Positions 1 through 9,232 of a stretch of DNA of 49,818 nucleotides are shown here, in pieces (position 1 is the first letter of the stretch; each line of letters opens with the position of its first letter). The stretch comes from Chlamydoabsidia padenii (taxonomy: Eukaryota > Mucoromycota > Mucoromycetes > Mucorales > Cunninghamellaceae): the NCBI GenBank assembly GCA_025330725.1, contig JAIWND010000075.1, forward strand, positions 1 to 49,818. Direction: 5' to 3'. A program made the position numbers and the translations under genes. The notes beneath the pieces are model-generated. The model made no database searches, was not told the origin of the DNA, and was given only the letters and a program-made list of their open reading frames with translations.

Positions 1-32
1 TCCCCATTCCCATTCCCCTATAATAGATATAG

Positions 33-542
33 TGTCGTATCAGGCATTACTACCCAACTGCGAAATTAGCTTCTATGAAACTTGACGACTAGAAATAAAG
101 AATCTGACCCTCAAATAAAGTCTCACATACTAAAGGTAGCATGAGTAATGATGATATAACTTCCGCTCCCAGAAAAAAAGGAGTCAGGAGACATTTCAAG
201 GTACGATCGCGTTTAGTAATCGATGATATGAAACCAAACCTATTAAATACTACTTCTTCTTTTCTTCTTCACAATTAAGATCTTTGGTACAATCTTTTAC
301 CAATTAAAAAGTTTTCCTTCAACGAAGAGGAACAGCAGTCAGATCTATGGGATCTATGCATCTTTCCATTGGTGCCGTGTTAGCCAGTTAGAAATTTATC
401 AACGCCTATATAAGCAGCAGTAGTTTGTCTCCTCTATTATGTTCATCACTTTTTTTATTATTCATTCTTTAAACAACATAAAAATAAAGGGTAATAACAG
501 TTCTCGTTTATTTTTGTGTTCTTCCCTACCCTATATACTTCA
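33..542 (+). mobile_element. solo LTR, ~510 bp
   Basis: Begins TGTCGTATCAGG and ends ATATACTTCA, the TG..CA ends expected of an LTR. It is flanked by an identical 5 bp direct repeat TATAG (28-32 and 543-547). A TATA box (CCTATATAAG near 402-411) and AATAAA-type signals (near 480 and in the first 120 bases) sit where LTR promoter and polyadenylation signals would be. The start resembles two other LTR-like sequences here (702 and 6736). No internal coding region is attached, so this is probably a solo LTR left by LTR-LTR recombination. Assignment to Gypsy or Copia is not possible. Confidence 0.62.
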
Positions 543-701
543 TATAGCCAACAATAGATATCGTAATTATTCGATTTTAATAAAGATATAGTTTGATTGG
601 ACTTAAATAAATGTATGGTTTTTATTGGTTTATATATAAAGGTCTGATTCTATTCTATAAATCGGACCTATCCAACATCCTACGGATTTGATCACGGCGT
701 G

Positions 702-1006
702 TGTCGTATCCGGCATTTATCTTTACTTTACTTTTTTATTGTTTTTTATTGTTTTGTTTGATCTATAAGCAAACAAGGCAGGTTTTTTTATTTTTTTTGT
801 ATTGCACATCTATAACTTGATTATAAACTCAGAAATGCAGGTACAAGATGAAGATGAGGCAGAGCCAATGAAATTAGGCTCAGCCGAAGATGAATTTTTT
901 TTTTTATATATACAGATGTCATAACAAAGAGTTACTTTTTTTTCTCTTTACTTTTATCTCATAATAAAAGATACATTGAAACCTCGTATTTTATACAGAC
1001 ATCTCA
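702..1006 (+). mobile_element. candidate second solo LTR, ~305 bp
   Basis: Starts TGTCGTATCCGGCATT, close to the start of the LTR at 33, and ends ..GACATCTCA. A 5 bp direct repeat GCGTG flanks it (697-701 and 1007-1011). Caution: bases 788-928 recur inverted at 1926-2057, so part of this interval could be the terminal repeat of another element. The short target duplication alone does not settle it. Confidence 0.42.
788..928. repeat. left arm of a ~135 bp inverted repeat
   Basis: Matches the reverse complement of 1926-2057 with a few small indels. The shared part runs from a T-rich stretch with TTGTATTGCAC through a segment reading CAAGATGAAGATGAGG to ACAGATGTCATAACAAA. The arms enclose the Harbinger transposase remnant and could be the terminal inverted repeats of that element, or two opposed fragments of one LTR family. 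The segment around 822-860 also resembles the intron/exon-2 junction of the small HTH gene at 42250-42295. Confidence 0.7.
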
Positions 1007-1113
1007 GCGTGCACGGCCTTCAACGAAACTCGTTTGTCTCGTCGGATCTTGTCGTTGAGGTTGTGACTCCGATGAAATGGAAGCATTCCCATCACTCCAA
1101 CTGTAAACTTCGT

Positions 1114-1385
1114 TTAACACATCATCATCCGCATCGGGGGGAGAACGTCACTTGCATTTATACATATGTTATGTAAAATACAACTGACAAAAATAATTTT
1201 GGCATGGCGATCCACGTTGGTCACATAAAGATATGTGCCAATGAACCTCCATTGTGCCACCAATTCCCCAAAAGCCCGTTCTATCACGTTGCGAGTCGAA
1301 GCATGCACTTTGTTAAATTTCTTTTCCGATTGAGTGCCGTTTCGGGGATACGGCGTGATGAGGTGCTTCCCGAGGGCGTACGCAG
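1114..1385 (-). pseudogene. PIF/Harbinger transposase, C-terminal remnant
   Basis: On the minus strand the frame reads SAYALGKHLITPYPRNG, then EKKFNKVHASTRNVIERAFG, then ELVAQWRFIG and FVSCILHNIC, ending at a stop. This is the C-terminal third of a DDE_Tnp_4 (PIF/Harbinger) transposase: the SAYAL..LITPY block, the NxxHAxxRNxIERAFG helix carrying the catalytic Glu, and the CCILHN-like tail. The N-terminal domain and first two catalytic Asp residues are missing. Upstream the frame runs directly into the 89 bp arm of a foldback element, which truncates it. The lengths of the family (about 350-450 aa) and of this fragment (about 90 aa) make it a dead copy. Confidence 0.85.
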
Positions 1386-1645
1386 AGGAGGTGATCCAAG
1401 TTTATACCAAGGAAGTTTAACCCTGGTAACCATACCAAGAGCAGAAAGTCAACAGCAACTAAGTATATTACCAGTAATCGCCCTTGTTTTTAAAAATTAG
1501 GAGGGTATACTTTTTGGATGAACACAACTTTCTGGATGTGACATCAAGCGTAAATTCTGGTAATATACTTAGTTGCTGTTGACTTTCTGTTCTTGGTATG
1601 GTTACCAGGGTTAAACTTCCTTGGTATAAACTTGGATCACCTCCT
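1386..1645. repeat. 260 bp foldback/MITE-like hairpin with 89 bp arms
   Basis: 1386-1474 and 1557-1645 are reverse complements over 89 bases with a single mismatch, separated by an 82 bp spacer. Arms start AGGAGGTGATCCAAGTTTAT. The element interrupts the Harbinger transposase frame just before the SAYAL motif. I see no unambiguous target-site duplication. It has no coding capacity. Confidence 0.9.
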
Positions 1646-1925
1646 GAGGGTTAGTAGTAGTAGTTGTTGTTGTTGTTGCATGTTGATTTCGAGTCGAGAT
1701 GAATGAAGACAGAAAGAGAATGGGAAAGAAAAAAAGGGGCGAAAACCCAATATTTATTTTTAAACAGCGCCTTTAAATCACCCCTCAGGTTAGCAAAAAC
1801 CATCGCATCAAATGGAAAAATAATCAACCCCGACCATCTCATCGTATCACTTTCGTCCCACCTCACCTTACCATTTTAGAAGAAAGTTTGATGCGATGGA
1901 AATTTAAGTCGTCGTGAGAGCACTA
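1646..1925. other. non-coding interval inside the Harbinger remnant
   Basis: Contains short (GTA/GTT)n tracts at 1650-1678 and no recognisable coding region. It lies between the foldback element and the right arm of the inverted repeat and probably represents eroded transposon sequence. Confidence 0.4.
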
Positions 1926-2057
1926 TTTGTTATGACATCTGTATAAAAAAAATCATCTTTGGCTGAGCCTAATTTCATTGGCTCTGCCTCATCTTCATCT
2001 TGTACCTGATTTCTGAGTTTATAATCAAGTTATAAATGTGCAATACAAAAAAAATAA
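1926..2057. repeat. right arm of the ~135 bp inverted repeat
   Basis: Reverse-complement partner of 788-928. It abuts the first base of the MULE terminal repeat at 2058. The outer edge of the repeat and the MULE insertion point therefore coincide, so the MULE either inserted at this edge or truncated the arm. Confidence 0.7.
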
Positions 2058-2233
2058 GGGTAATTCTTGGTACACGCACTATTTACACGCACTTTTTCAG
2101 TTGCCGATAAAAATCATCAAAAAGTATGACGTAGACAAATAAAAAGTGAAAAAATGAAACGTCATACTTTTGCTAAAAGTTCGTGCTCGGGAAATGGGGG
2201 GAGCGAGCTACAAAAAAAATCAGGGGCGAAAGA
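2058..2233 (+). repeat. left terminal inverted repeat of the MULE
   Basis: About 176 bp, matching the reverse complement of 10922-11098 at roughly 95 percent by eye. Both carry the GGGTAATTCTT end, the motif CGGCAACTGAAAAAGTGCGT (in complement) and AGCGAGCTAC. The first ATG of the transposase frame (2154) lies inside this repeat. Confidence 0.9.
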
Positions 2234-4390
2234 ATCCGAAACAAAAAGTGCACGTTCTCTTTACTCTTACTATATAAATTCACAAACCATGTTCTCTCAA
2301 ACCAAAAGTATTCGTGACAGTATGCATGCTGACTTTAATGTACTTTTTCAAGTGAGAAAGCGATTCCGATCTAAAGAGGAAATGACGGAAACCATTAAAG
2401 CTTTTGGAAAGAAGTACAGTATTGTCTTTTCTGTGGCCAGCTCCCACCCCAAAAAGGGCCAATATTATTATATCTGTAAACACGGCGGTATCAAGCGTAA
2501 CATCCCACAAAAACAGATTGAAGAAATTGACACCATCGATCTCACTACCAACGATGGTATGACTGGTGAAAAGGACGGTGAACCAACTGAACGAAAGAAA
2601 TACAGAAAAAGCACCCAGAAGTTTAATTGTCCTGCATTCATCAGGATCTTCAATTTTGCGGTTATGGAAACTCATGTGGAGCATAACCACCCTATACCCA
2701 ACGACGTAACAACATACGCCCTTTTCCGAAAGCAAAGTCCTGAGGTCATGGAACGGATCTACACTATTCTGGCAGGCGGTCATAGAGATCCTGTCTCTAG
2801 CGTTATGGAGGTATGAGCTACTGGGACTATATACTTGCTGATCTTTTTTATCTTTATTCTAGACCTTGAAAGCTCTGAATGTCAACAACATTATCAAGAA
2901 GGATATTCAAAATACTCAAACATTGTTCTTAAAAGACGAGGGAGGCAAAGAAATGCATTCATTAATTACCTGCTTAGAAGATCTCGGTTATGTTGTGCGG
3001 ATTCGGGTAAAGGAGAATCAGGAGATCACAGGCTTGTTTTTTATTCAGGAAGAAGCGATCAAGGAAGCAAGACTTTGGCCTGAAGCATTGAGCATTGATG
3101 CGACATACAAAACCAATGCTCATAAAATGTCCTTAGTTAACATCATTGGCACTAGCAACACCTCCTCGGTCAAAAGTAGCAGTAAGCTCCAAACATTTGC
3201 TGTTGCTGCAGCTTTCATCAACTCCGAAACTGAAGTGGCATATACATGGATCTTGAATGAATTGAGGGAAGCTGTTTGGCCTGCCGGTTCCACTTTCCGA
3301 ACACCTTCTGTAATTATCACTGATAACGAGCAAGCTTTGCGGAATGGTATTGAGAATATCTTTCCTGAAAGCCAACATCTTCTTTGCTCTTCGCATCTTT
3401 GGAACACGATGGAAACCAAGCTGCCAAATGGAACTATTAGTGGTGATGAATACAATTTGCGCCGGACTGAGGCTGAAGTGGAGTTCCAGAAAGCAATGTC
3501 AAGTTACAATGAAATGTCATACCAAGAAGCAATTATGAATTTCGAGCAAATTGTCAGTACTCCTGGCTATTTCAAGAACAATGGCGCGACTGCTTTGACT
3601 TACCTCAGAGATGTGTAAGAAGTGGCATATTTTGCCTTTATATTATTTGTTTTTTATAACGAATTTCACTCTTTCATGAAACTTTATTAGGTTAATGCAA
3701 GAAGACGAAAGCAAGCGTTGGGCTGGTTTGTATGCTAATAAACATACACATATGGGTAATAGGACTTCGAGTAGAGCAGAAAGCTTTCATTCCGCCTTGA
3801 AAAGAGCTTTAGGCAATCAATCTTCTTCGAAATTGGGTCTCACCGCTAAACGGATGCATAATTACTATCAACAAAAGGTACTAACTTCACGAGAATGGCA
3901 ATAATATAAATTTCGGGTAGCTCTAATTATATTCAATTATTACAAAAATTAGAGATCAGACCGCCATAGAAAGCTGGGTATCGAAAAACTTAGTATTGAC
4001 GCCATCTCATTCGACGCTTCAAGAGAATACCGGTCCAAAAATCTTGCGTTTAAAGTTGTTCGTTTTGCTATGGACAAGATTCGGCACAACACAATTATTA
4101 GCCTTCAAGAAGATTTTAAATCTAAAGGTGAAAATTGTAATTGCTGGGATCGGATCTGGTATTTACTCCCTTGTCCGTGTATGATTCATGCAAATCCAGG
4201 TGAATTACCTTTGGCAATGGTTCATGGAAGGTGGCGATTTCAAAACGAAAATGGTAAATATATAGCGAGTTTTTTTTTTTTCTGGAAATCTCTAATGATG
4301 TTGTAGATTTTGAAGGCAATGAAAAATTTGGCAAGCTTGAAAATAATACTGGCATAGCGGACAATGTTCACAAAAATCAAATCCAAACCG
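2154..4390 (+). CDS. MULE transposase, exons 1-5 (zinc finger, DDE domain, SWIM)
   Basis: Exons 2154-2810, 2863-3614, 3691-3877, 3953-4253 and 4307-4390; all phases close (0, 2, 0, 1, 1). The N-terminal region has a FAR1/WRKY-GCM1-type Cys/His block (FNCPAFIRI then ETHVEHNHP). The MULE DDE core follows: LSIDATYKTN (first Asp), VIITDNEQALRNGI (second Asp), LLCSSHLWN, and SSRAESFHSALK (Glu). A CxC..CPCMIH cluster in exon 4 is a degenerate SWIM finger. The start is uncertain: ATG 2154 lies inside the terminal repeat, and a second in-frame ATG at 2289 follows. The protein does not stop at exon 5; phase 1 continues into exon 6 at 9326 beyond the DIRS insertion. No disabling mutation is seen in these five exons. 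Confidence 0.85.
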
Positions 4391-4392
4391 GT

Positions 4393-4397
<5 letters not shown>

Positions 4398-4434
<37 letters not shown>

Positions 4435-4452
4435 AGAGAGAGAGAGAGAGAA
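4398..4452 (+). repeat. poly(A) run followed by (GA)n
   Basis: About 34 consecutive A, then a GA dinucleotide repeat of about ten units. It lies inside the MULE intron, right after the donor site. It could be the tail of an old retroposed fragment, but no target duplication was found. Confidence 0.9.
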
Positions 4453-4723
4453 AGATTGAGAAGAGAAGAGTCCGGAAAGATGTGCGCAAACAGTTTGTGG
4501 GTGTGGATATAGATGTGCTATTATAGAACTACTTTGTGATAGTTCGGGGTAAAGGAGATGTTTTGTTAATTGTTGAATAAATTCGATTACTTGAATTATA
4601 TCACCTTATACTTTTAATTATCCGCTGTTACTTCCAATTATCCACTGTTATTTCCGTTGATTGATACTTTCAGATTCACGATTCTAGGTCGAAAATTTCT
4701 CCCAAGATTATTTGAGACCAGCA

Positions 4724-4827
4724 GAACAAAATAGGAAATATGATTGTGCTAGAATCTTCTTGAACTTTATTAAATAGCGAATTCAAAGTTATAAAAGGGC
4801 AATAAAGAAAATATATCTAATGTTAAT
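4724..4827 (+). repeat. left inverted terminal repeat of DIRS
   Basis: Begins GAACAAAATAGGAAATATGA and ends near ATGTTAAT; it is the reverse complement of 9129-9232. The left-specific extension 4681-4723 pairs with the first half of the internal complementary region at 8936-9000. Confidence 0.95.
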
Positions 4828-4889
4828 CTTCTTTTTCGCTCGGCCATTTCCAGCTAATTTTGCAATAAACATTCTACACATTTCTTCTC

Positions 4890-5630
4890 ATGTCTTCTAT
4901 TGACCAACAATTCCAATTGATGCAGCAACAAATTGCTGCTTTACAAGAACAACTCAACAACACCAATTTGGCACCTATGCAGTCAGCGGATGACACTGCA
5001 ACTCAACCTCTTCACTCTATGGGTACTCGACCTCACTACGACTGGTCACCTTCGGAAGCACTTACTGAAGTCATGAATTTGGATGCTCCTTTACACACCT
5101 CTCCTATGCTTTCGGATTCGGAACGTAGAACCATCATTGAGTCTTACCCTCCAATGGCACACATGGAATATAAGGCTCCAGCAACCATTCCTACGGCAGA
5201 ACGTTTAATGAATAAAGGACAACGTTATGAAGACAACAATCTCAAGCACCTGCAATATCTTTTGTCGGCTGTATTCCGTCCGCTAGATATCCTCAGTCAT
5301 GAACTCGTTTCCTCAGAATCTGGAAATCCTAATTTGGAACGTTATTGTACCATACTAAGCGATGTGCGTAAGCTATTGCTGCATACCTGCGCCGCAATGA
5401 CTCAGTCTCGTAACAACATTGCCCTTAGGGCTGTTAACCCTTCGTTTTCGGTGAAATCTGATTCGGAAGTCAACTATACTCTTCCTTTGGATGAATTCAA
5501 AAACACGTTGATTCAACAAACGGCAGCTCGTAGGGCTACTCGTGAAGCAACTGTTAACCGTCGTCAACGACGTCGTTTCCAACCTGGCAACACCAACAAC
5601 GTTAACGCTACATCCAATGGCTTCGATTAA
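4890..5630 (+). CDS. DIRS ORF1, gag-like protein, 246 aa
   Basis: An intact 246-residue frame starts about 60 bp inside the left repeat. It opens with a Gln-rich coiled-coil-like stretch (QFQLMQQQIAALQEQL), has a hydrophobic middle (LQYLLSAVFRPLDILS) and a basic Arg-rich tail (RRQRRRFQPG) suited to RNA binding. No zinc knuckle is present. Position and composition fit the structural ORF1 of DIRS elements; sequence similarity to a named gag family was not established. It ends at a TAA (5628-5630) in the same frame as the following pol region, so the two could have been one frame, or pol could need readthrough or reinitiation. Confidence 0.7.
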   Translation: MSSIDQQFQLMQQQIAALQEQLNNTNLAPMQSADDTATQPLHSMGTRPHYDWSPSEALTEVMNLDAPLHTSPMLSDSERRTIIESYPPMAHMEYKAPATIPTAERLMNKGQRYEDNNLKHLQYLLSAVFRPLDILSHELVSSESGNPNLERYCTILSDVRKLLLHTCAAMTQSRNNIALRAVNPSFSVKSDSEVNYTLPLDEFKNTLIQQTAARRATREATVNRRQRRRFQPGNTNNVNATSNGFD

Positions 5631-6735
5631 TCGTTTTTTCGGCCAGGTCCACCCTCTCAGCAGGGTGGTTCCAACAACAACACCCACAACAGCAACAACA
5701 ATGTCTCATTCAACGACACAACTACAGCAACAACACCAATTTTCGCCAAGCCAACAACAACAACCACAACAACAAGAAGTCCAGAAATCCTTTTCGCCAG
5801 TAGGCTCGGCAATACCAACAACGATCCAGTCGGGGGTCGTCTCAGCAAGTATTTTACAAAATGGATCACAATTTCAAACAACTCATTCGTCAACACCATA
5901 ATTCAACACGGATATCAAATTCTCTTTCACACACAACCACCTATAACTACAAACCCAACATCAATAGTTCTCTTTTCTCAGGAACAATCACAACTTATAG
6001 ATCAAGCAATTCAAGACCTGTTACAGAAGTCAGCAATCGAGAAAGTGTCACCACAGCAAGTTCAGGAGATTCCAGGCTACTACAGCTCGATGTTTGTCAT
6101 TCCCAAAAAGGATGGGGGCGTTCGTCCCGTTTTCAACCTCAAGAAGTTGAACCAGTACTTGGAAGCTCCACATTTCAAAATGGAAACAATTAGGGAAGTC
6201 TCATTATTAATCAATCCGAACGATTATCTAGTTTCAATCGATTTATCAGATGCTTTTCTACATATAGGGCTCCACCCGGAATCGAGACGCTTCTTACGGC
6301 TCAAATGGAAGAATCAAGTATACCAATACTGTACGACGGCATTCGGATTGGCGTCAAGTCCTTATGTCTTCACAAAAGTCTGCAGGCCCATTTTAGAGCA
6401 CTTCTGATCTCAAGGTTACAAGATCTCCGCCTACTTAGACGACTGGATTCTGGCAGCAAGCACAAAGCAATTGGCCTTCCAACAAGCACAGAGAGTTGTA
6501 ACACTCCTTCAGCAATTAGGATGGATTGTGAATCTGAAGAAATCGGTTTTAACTCCCACTCAATCACTGGAACACCTAGGCTTCTTGTTGAATACTCGGA
6601 CAATGACAGCAGCCCTCCCTCTGAAGAAGCTCCGCGACATTCGTCGCTCTATCAAACAGGTGTTGGACAAACCAACTCGACAATCTCCTCGTGTGATACA
6701 CAGTCTAACAATGAGGATACAAGCGGCAGCGTTTG
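5631..6735 (+). pseudogene. DIRS reverse transcriptase region, broken
   Basis: Continues in the same frame as ORF1 after its stop. A low-complexity Thr/Asn linker is followed by GGRLSKYFTKW, then RT blocks: VIPKKDGGVRPVFNLKKLN, YLVSIDLSDAFLH (catalytic Asp of motif A), CTTAFGLASSPYVFTK, and YLDDWILAA (YxDD box). An in-frame TGA at 6405-6407 lies between the motif B region and YLDD. At 6736 the frame is cut by a solo LTR. Removing the LTR and one copy of its 5 bp duplication restores the frame into the RNase H region. RT copies the element's RNA in DIRS replication; this copy cannot make it intact. Confidence 0.9.
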
Positions 6736-6965
6736 TGTCGTATTCTAACAGGCATTTAGTAACAATTGTGCTACATACTGGAATACTCAGCTCGGATAAA
6801 ATTATTCTAGAGCAGTCCCTCTGCCTGCAGTCCTGTTGTTATATCCAGGGAGTAGTTTTTGTATTACTGTTTTCTTTTCTCTCTCATTTTTATCTAATGA
6901 ACTTGACCCACACCTTTGACTCAGTATTCATACAGTCTTTATTTACATAAACCACCACTACAACA
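6736..6965 (+). mobile_element. solo LTR, 230 bp, inside the DIRS RT/RNase H gene
   Basis: Starts TGTCGTATTCTAACAGG and ends CCACTACAACA, flanked by a perfect 5 bp duplication GTTTG (6731-6735, 6966-6970). The surrounding frame rejoins exactly when it is removed (RIQAAAF to AIFPARLYTRH), which proves an insertion. Its first ~90 bases recur at 38267. It is the youngest datable event in the nest. Confidence 0.93.
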
Positions 6966-7968
6966 GTTTGCAATCTTCCCGGCACGTCTCTACACTCGGC
7001 ATCTCCTGTACTTCAAGAATCAAGTGGTGAAATCCGAAGCAGATTGGGACAAGCCCCAACCTCTGGACCTAGGAAGCAAGGAAGAATTGACTTGGTGGTA
7101 CCACAACCTGAAGAAGTGGAATGGTCGGTCTCTCCTCCCGTCAACTCCCTCCCAGACAATATTCGTGGATGCCAGCAACACTGGTTGGGGGTGCAGTCTA
7201 GGGATGAAGCGTGCTCACGGATACTGGACGCAGGAAGAAGCAAGTCAGTCGATCAACTGGCGAGAATTGAAGGCGGCTTACCTTGCCCTACAAACGTTTC
7301 AAGGACTTCAGAACTCAACAATTCTGATTCGAACAGACAACACAACCAGTCTGTCATACATCAACAAACAGGGTGGAACGAGGTCGCTATCCCTTTTGAA
7401 TCTAGCAACAGAGGTATGGAACTGGTGTCTCCAACGGAACATTACGATTCAGGCCCAACACATCAAAGGGGTTCACAACACGATTGCGGATATGGAGTCT
7501 CGTCGAACATTTTTCAAGAATCAATGGCAAATACTACCGTCAGTCTTCCAGCAAATCAACCAACAGTGGGGCCCTTGCTCGATAGATTTCTTTGCAGACC
7601 GGACGACCAAATTGTTACCAAAGTACGTGTCCTGGCTTCCGGATCCAGCGGCTATCCATATGGATGCGTTTACCTGCCAATGGAAGAAGTGGTACAAGCC
7701 GTTCATAAATCCCCCATGGAACTTGATCACTCGAGTATTGAACAAGATTATACAAGAGAAAATTCCCCTGGTGATTCTGGTGGTGCCATATTGGCCGAGT
7801 GCTCTTTGGTTCCCTCTGGTGCAACAGTTGGCTCTTTCTGCTCCTTGGATACTCCCTCCTCAAGCGGTACAGACGACTTCTCCAGCAACACCCCATCCAC
7901 TGATACAGCGGAATTGGAATCTATCCGTGTGGCAATTATCAGGAACAAATTGGAAACACAAAATTTAA
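6966..7968 (+). CDS. DIRS RNase H and methylase-like domains
   Basis: Continuation of the pol polyprotein after the solo LTR. RNase H features: IFVDASNTGWGCSL (first Asp), INWRELKAAYLAL (Glu), IRTDNTTSLSYIN (Asp), and GVHNTIADMESR (Asp). It is followed by FFADRTTKLLPKYVSWLPDP and FINPPWNLITRVL; the NPPW motif is typical of the N6-adenine methylase-like domain found at the end of DIRS pol. The stop is at 7966-7968, inside the overlapping recombinase frame. The segment is open by itself, but in this copy it is detached from the RT by the LTR. Confidence 0.88.
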
Positions 7969-8927
7969 ACCCTCAAGCTATAGAAGACCTATTACGACAA
8001 CGACTAGCGCCTACTCCTACCAACAAAGGGTATCGAACTTACCAACTTCGGTTCATTGCTTGGGCCCAATCAGGCGATGCCTCTTTAACGGCCTTTTCTG
8101 GGGCAGATGTGGTGAATTTTCTGGCTACGTTGAAACAGGCTCATAAATACCAGGTTCCTACGCTCAAGCTGGCTAGGGCTGTTATTGCTCATTTACATGA
8201 TTATCCTTCTACAATCAGTGCGGACACTTTGGTGAACTCTTATTTGGCTACTCTGTCTCGTCTTGCTCCTCCAGTTGCGATACATCGTCCTACTGTTGAC
8301 CTTTCTCCTGCTTTGGAATATGCTCGTTCCATCCCTTCTCGTCCAACTACTTCGGCTAAGAAATTACAACAAAAACTGGCTTTTCTGAGACCTTCGGACT
8401 TGGCTCATATCACATATTCCTCCTATTCTATCTCGGATTCTGGTGGTCTTCGGTTCCAGGTGGTGGCTCCTAAAGAAACTCGTGGTAAACGGCGTATTAT
8501 CAAACCTTTCACTGTACACCCTCATGCTTCTGATATTGAACTATGTCCTGTGGAATGCTTCAGAGCTGTGTGTTCACATCCGGCTCTGGTGAATCGTCCT
8601 ACTTCGGCACAACTCTTTGTCAACTCCAATAATATTCATCAACCTCTGGTGTCCGCTACTATTTCGTCCTGGTTACATCGTGAATTTATCTCTTTGTGCA
8701 CAAATGAAACTGGTGTCTCTATTCGGTCGTTGGCTTCCTCTCGGGCTTTGGATCTTGGTGTATCTCGGGAGAACATCGTCGCGTTGGGTAACTGGGCGTC
8801 TTCCAGCACTTTCGTCAATCATTACCAACGTAATCAAATGGCGAGCGTTGATTTCACTTCTACGGTTCTCTCTGGTTCTGTTCAAGATGAGTTCTATGAT
8901 GCTTCTGAATCTTTCTCTCTGGATTAG
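7680..8927 (+). CDS. DIRS tyrosine recombinase
   Basis: This frame is open from 7044 and overlaps pol; recognisable recombinase starts near 7915 (IRNKLETQNLNPQAIEDLLR). ATG candidates are 7680 and 7716; the first is used. N-terminal core-binding helices (TYQLRFIAWAQ.., FLATLKQAHKYQVPTLKLAR) precede the catalytic domain: RPSDLAHITY (first Arg), RSLASSRALDLGVS (second Arg box), and STFVNHYQRN (nucleophile Tyr). In DIRS elements this enzyme integrates a circular DNA without target duplication. No stop or frameshift was seen, so it is the best preserved gene of this copy. It ends 9 bp before the internal complementary region. Confidence 0.9.
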   Translation: MEEVVQAVHKSPMELDHSSIEQDYTRENSPGDSGGAILAECSLVPSGATVGSFCSLDTPSSSGTDDFSSNTPSTDTAELESIRVAIIRNKLETQNLNPQAIEDLLRQRLAPTPTNKGYRTYQLRFIAWAQSGDASLTAFSGADVVNFLATLKQAHKYQVPTLKLARAVIAHLHDYPSTISADTLVNSYLATLSRLAPPVAIHRPTVDLSPALEYARSIPSRPTTSAKKLQQKLAFLRPSDLAHITYSSYSISDSGGLRFQVVAPKETRGKRRIIKPFTVHPHASDIELCPVECFRAVCSHPALVNRPTSAQLFVNSNNIHQPLVSATISSWLHREFISLCTNETGVSIRSLASSRALDLGVSRENIVALGNWASSSTFVNHYQRNQMASVDFTSTVLSGSVQDEFYDASESFSLD

Positions 8928-8935
8928 CACAATCA

Positions 8936-9037
8936 TATTTCCTATTTTGTTCTGCTGGTCTCAAATAATTCTTGGGAGAAATTTTCGACCTAGAATTTAC
9001 TAATTAGACCTGAAGAACAAAATAGGAAATATGATTG
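8936..9037 (+). repeat. DIRS internal complementary region
   Basis: First half (8936-9000) is the reverse complement of the left end 4681-4749. Second half (9003-9037) is the reverse complement of the right end around 9204-9246. In the DIRS replication model this region templates completion of the ends and circle formation. Confidence 0.93.
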
Positions 9038-9128
9038 GACCCACCCTTCTTTACTTCTTTATATATTTTATTTTATTATTCTTTCCCTCCCTTCACTTAT
9101 TTTATTATTTGACCGAGCTCAAATTTCA

Positions 9129-9232
9129 ATTAACATTAGATATATTTTCTTTATTGCCCTTTTATAACTTTGAATTCGCTATTTAATAAAGTTCAAGAAG
9201 ATTTTAGCACAATCATATTTCCTATTTTGTTC
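9129..9232 (+). repeat. right inverted terminal repeat of DIRS
   Basis: Reverse complement of 4724-4827 over 104 bases with no mismatch noticed by eye. This suggests a recent or conversion-maintained pair. Confidence 0.95.

Noticed and set aside
13..32. Gene or telomere-like repeat at the window start
   Set aside because: CCCCATTCCCATTCCCC is a very short C-rich run, not a telomeric array.
640..672. Small hairpin GGTCTGATT..AATCGGACC as an RNA gene
   Set aside because: A single short stem with no conserved loop, promoter or tRNA-like fold.
2049..2057. Target-site duplication for the OTU-MULE
   Set aside because: The 9 bp outside the left end is A-rich and the 9 bp outside the right end is T-rich; they are not a direct repeat.
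7044..7679. N-terminal extension of the DIRS recombinase from 7044
   Set aside because: The sequence is the out-of-frame translation of the conserved RNase H/methylase region; recognisable recombinase begins near 7915.
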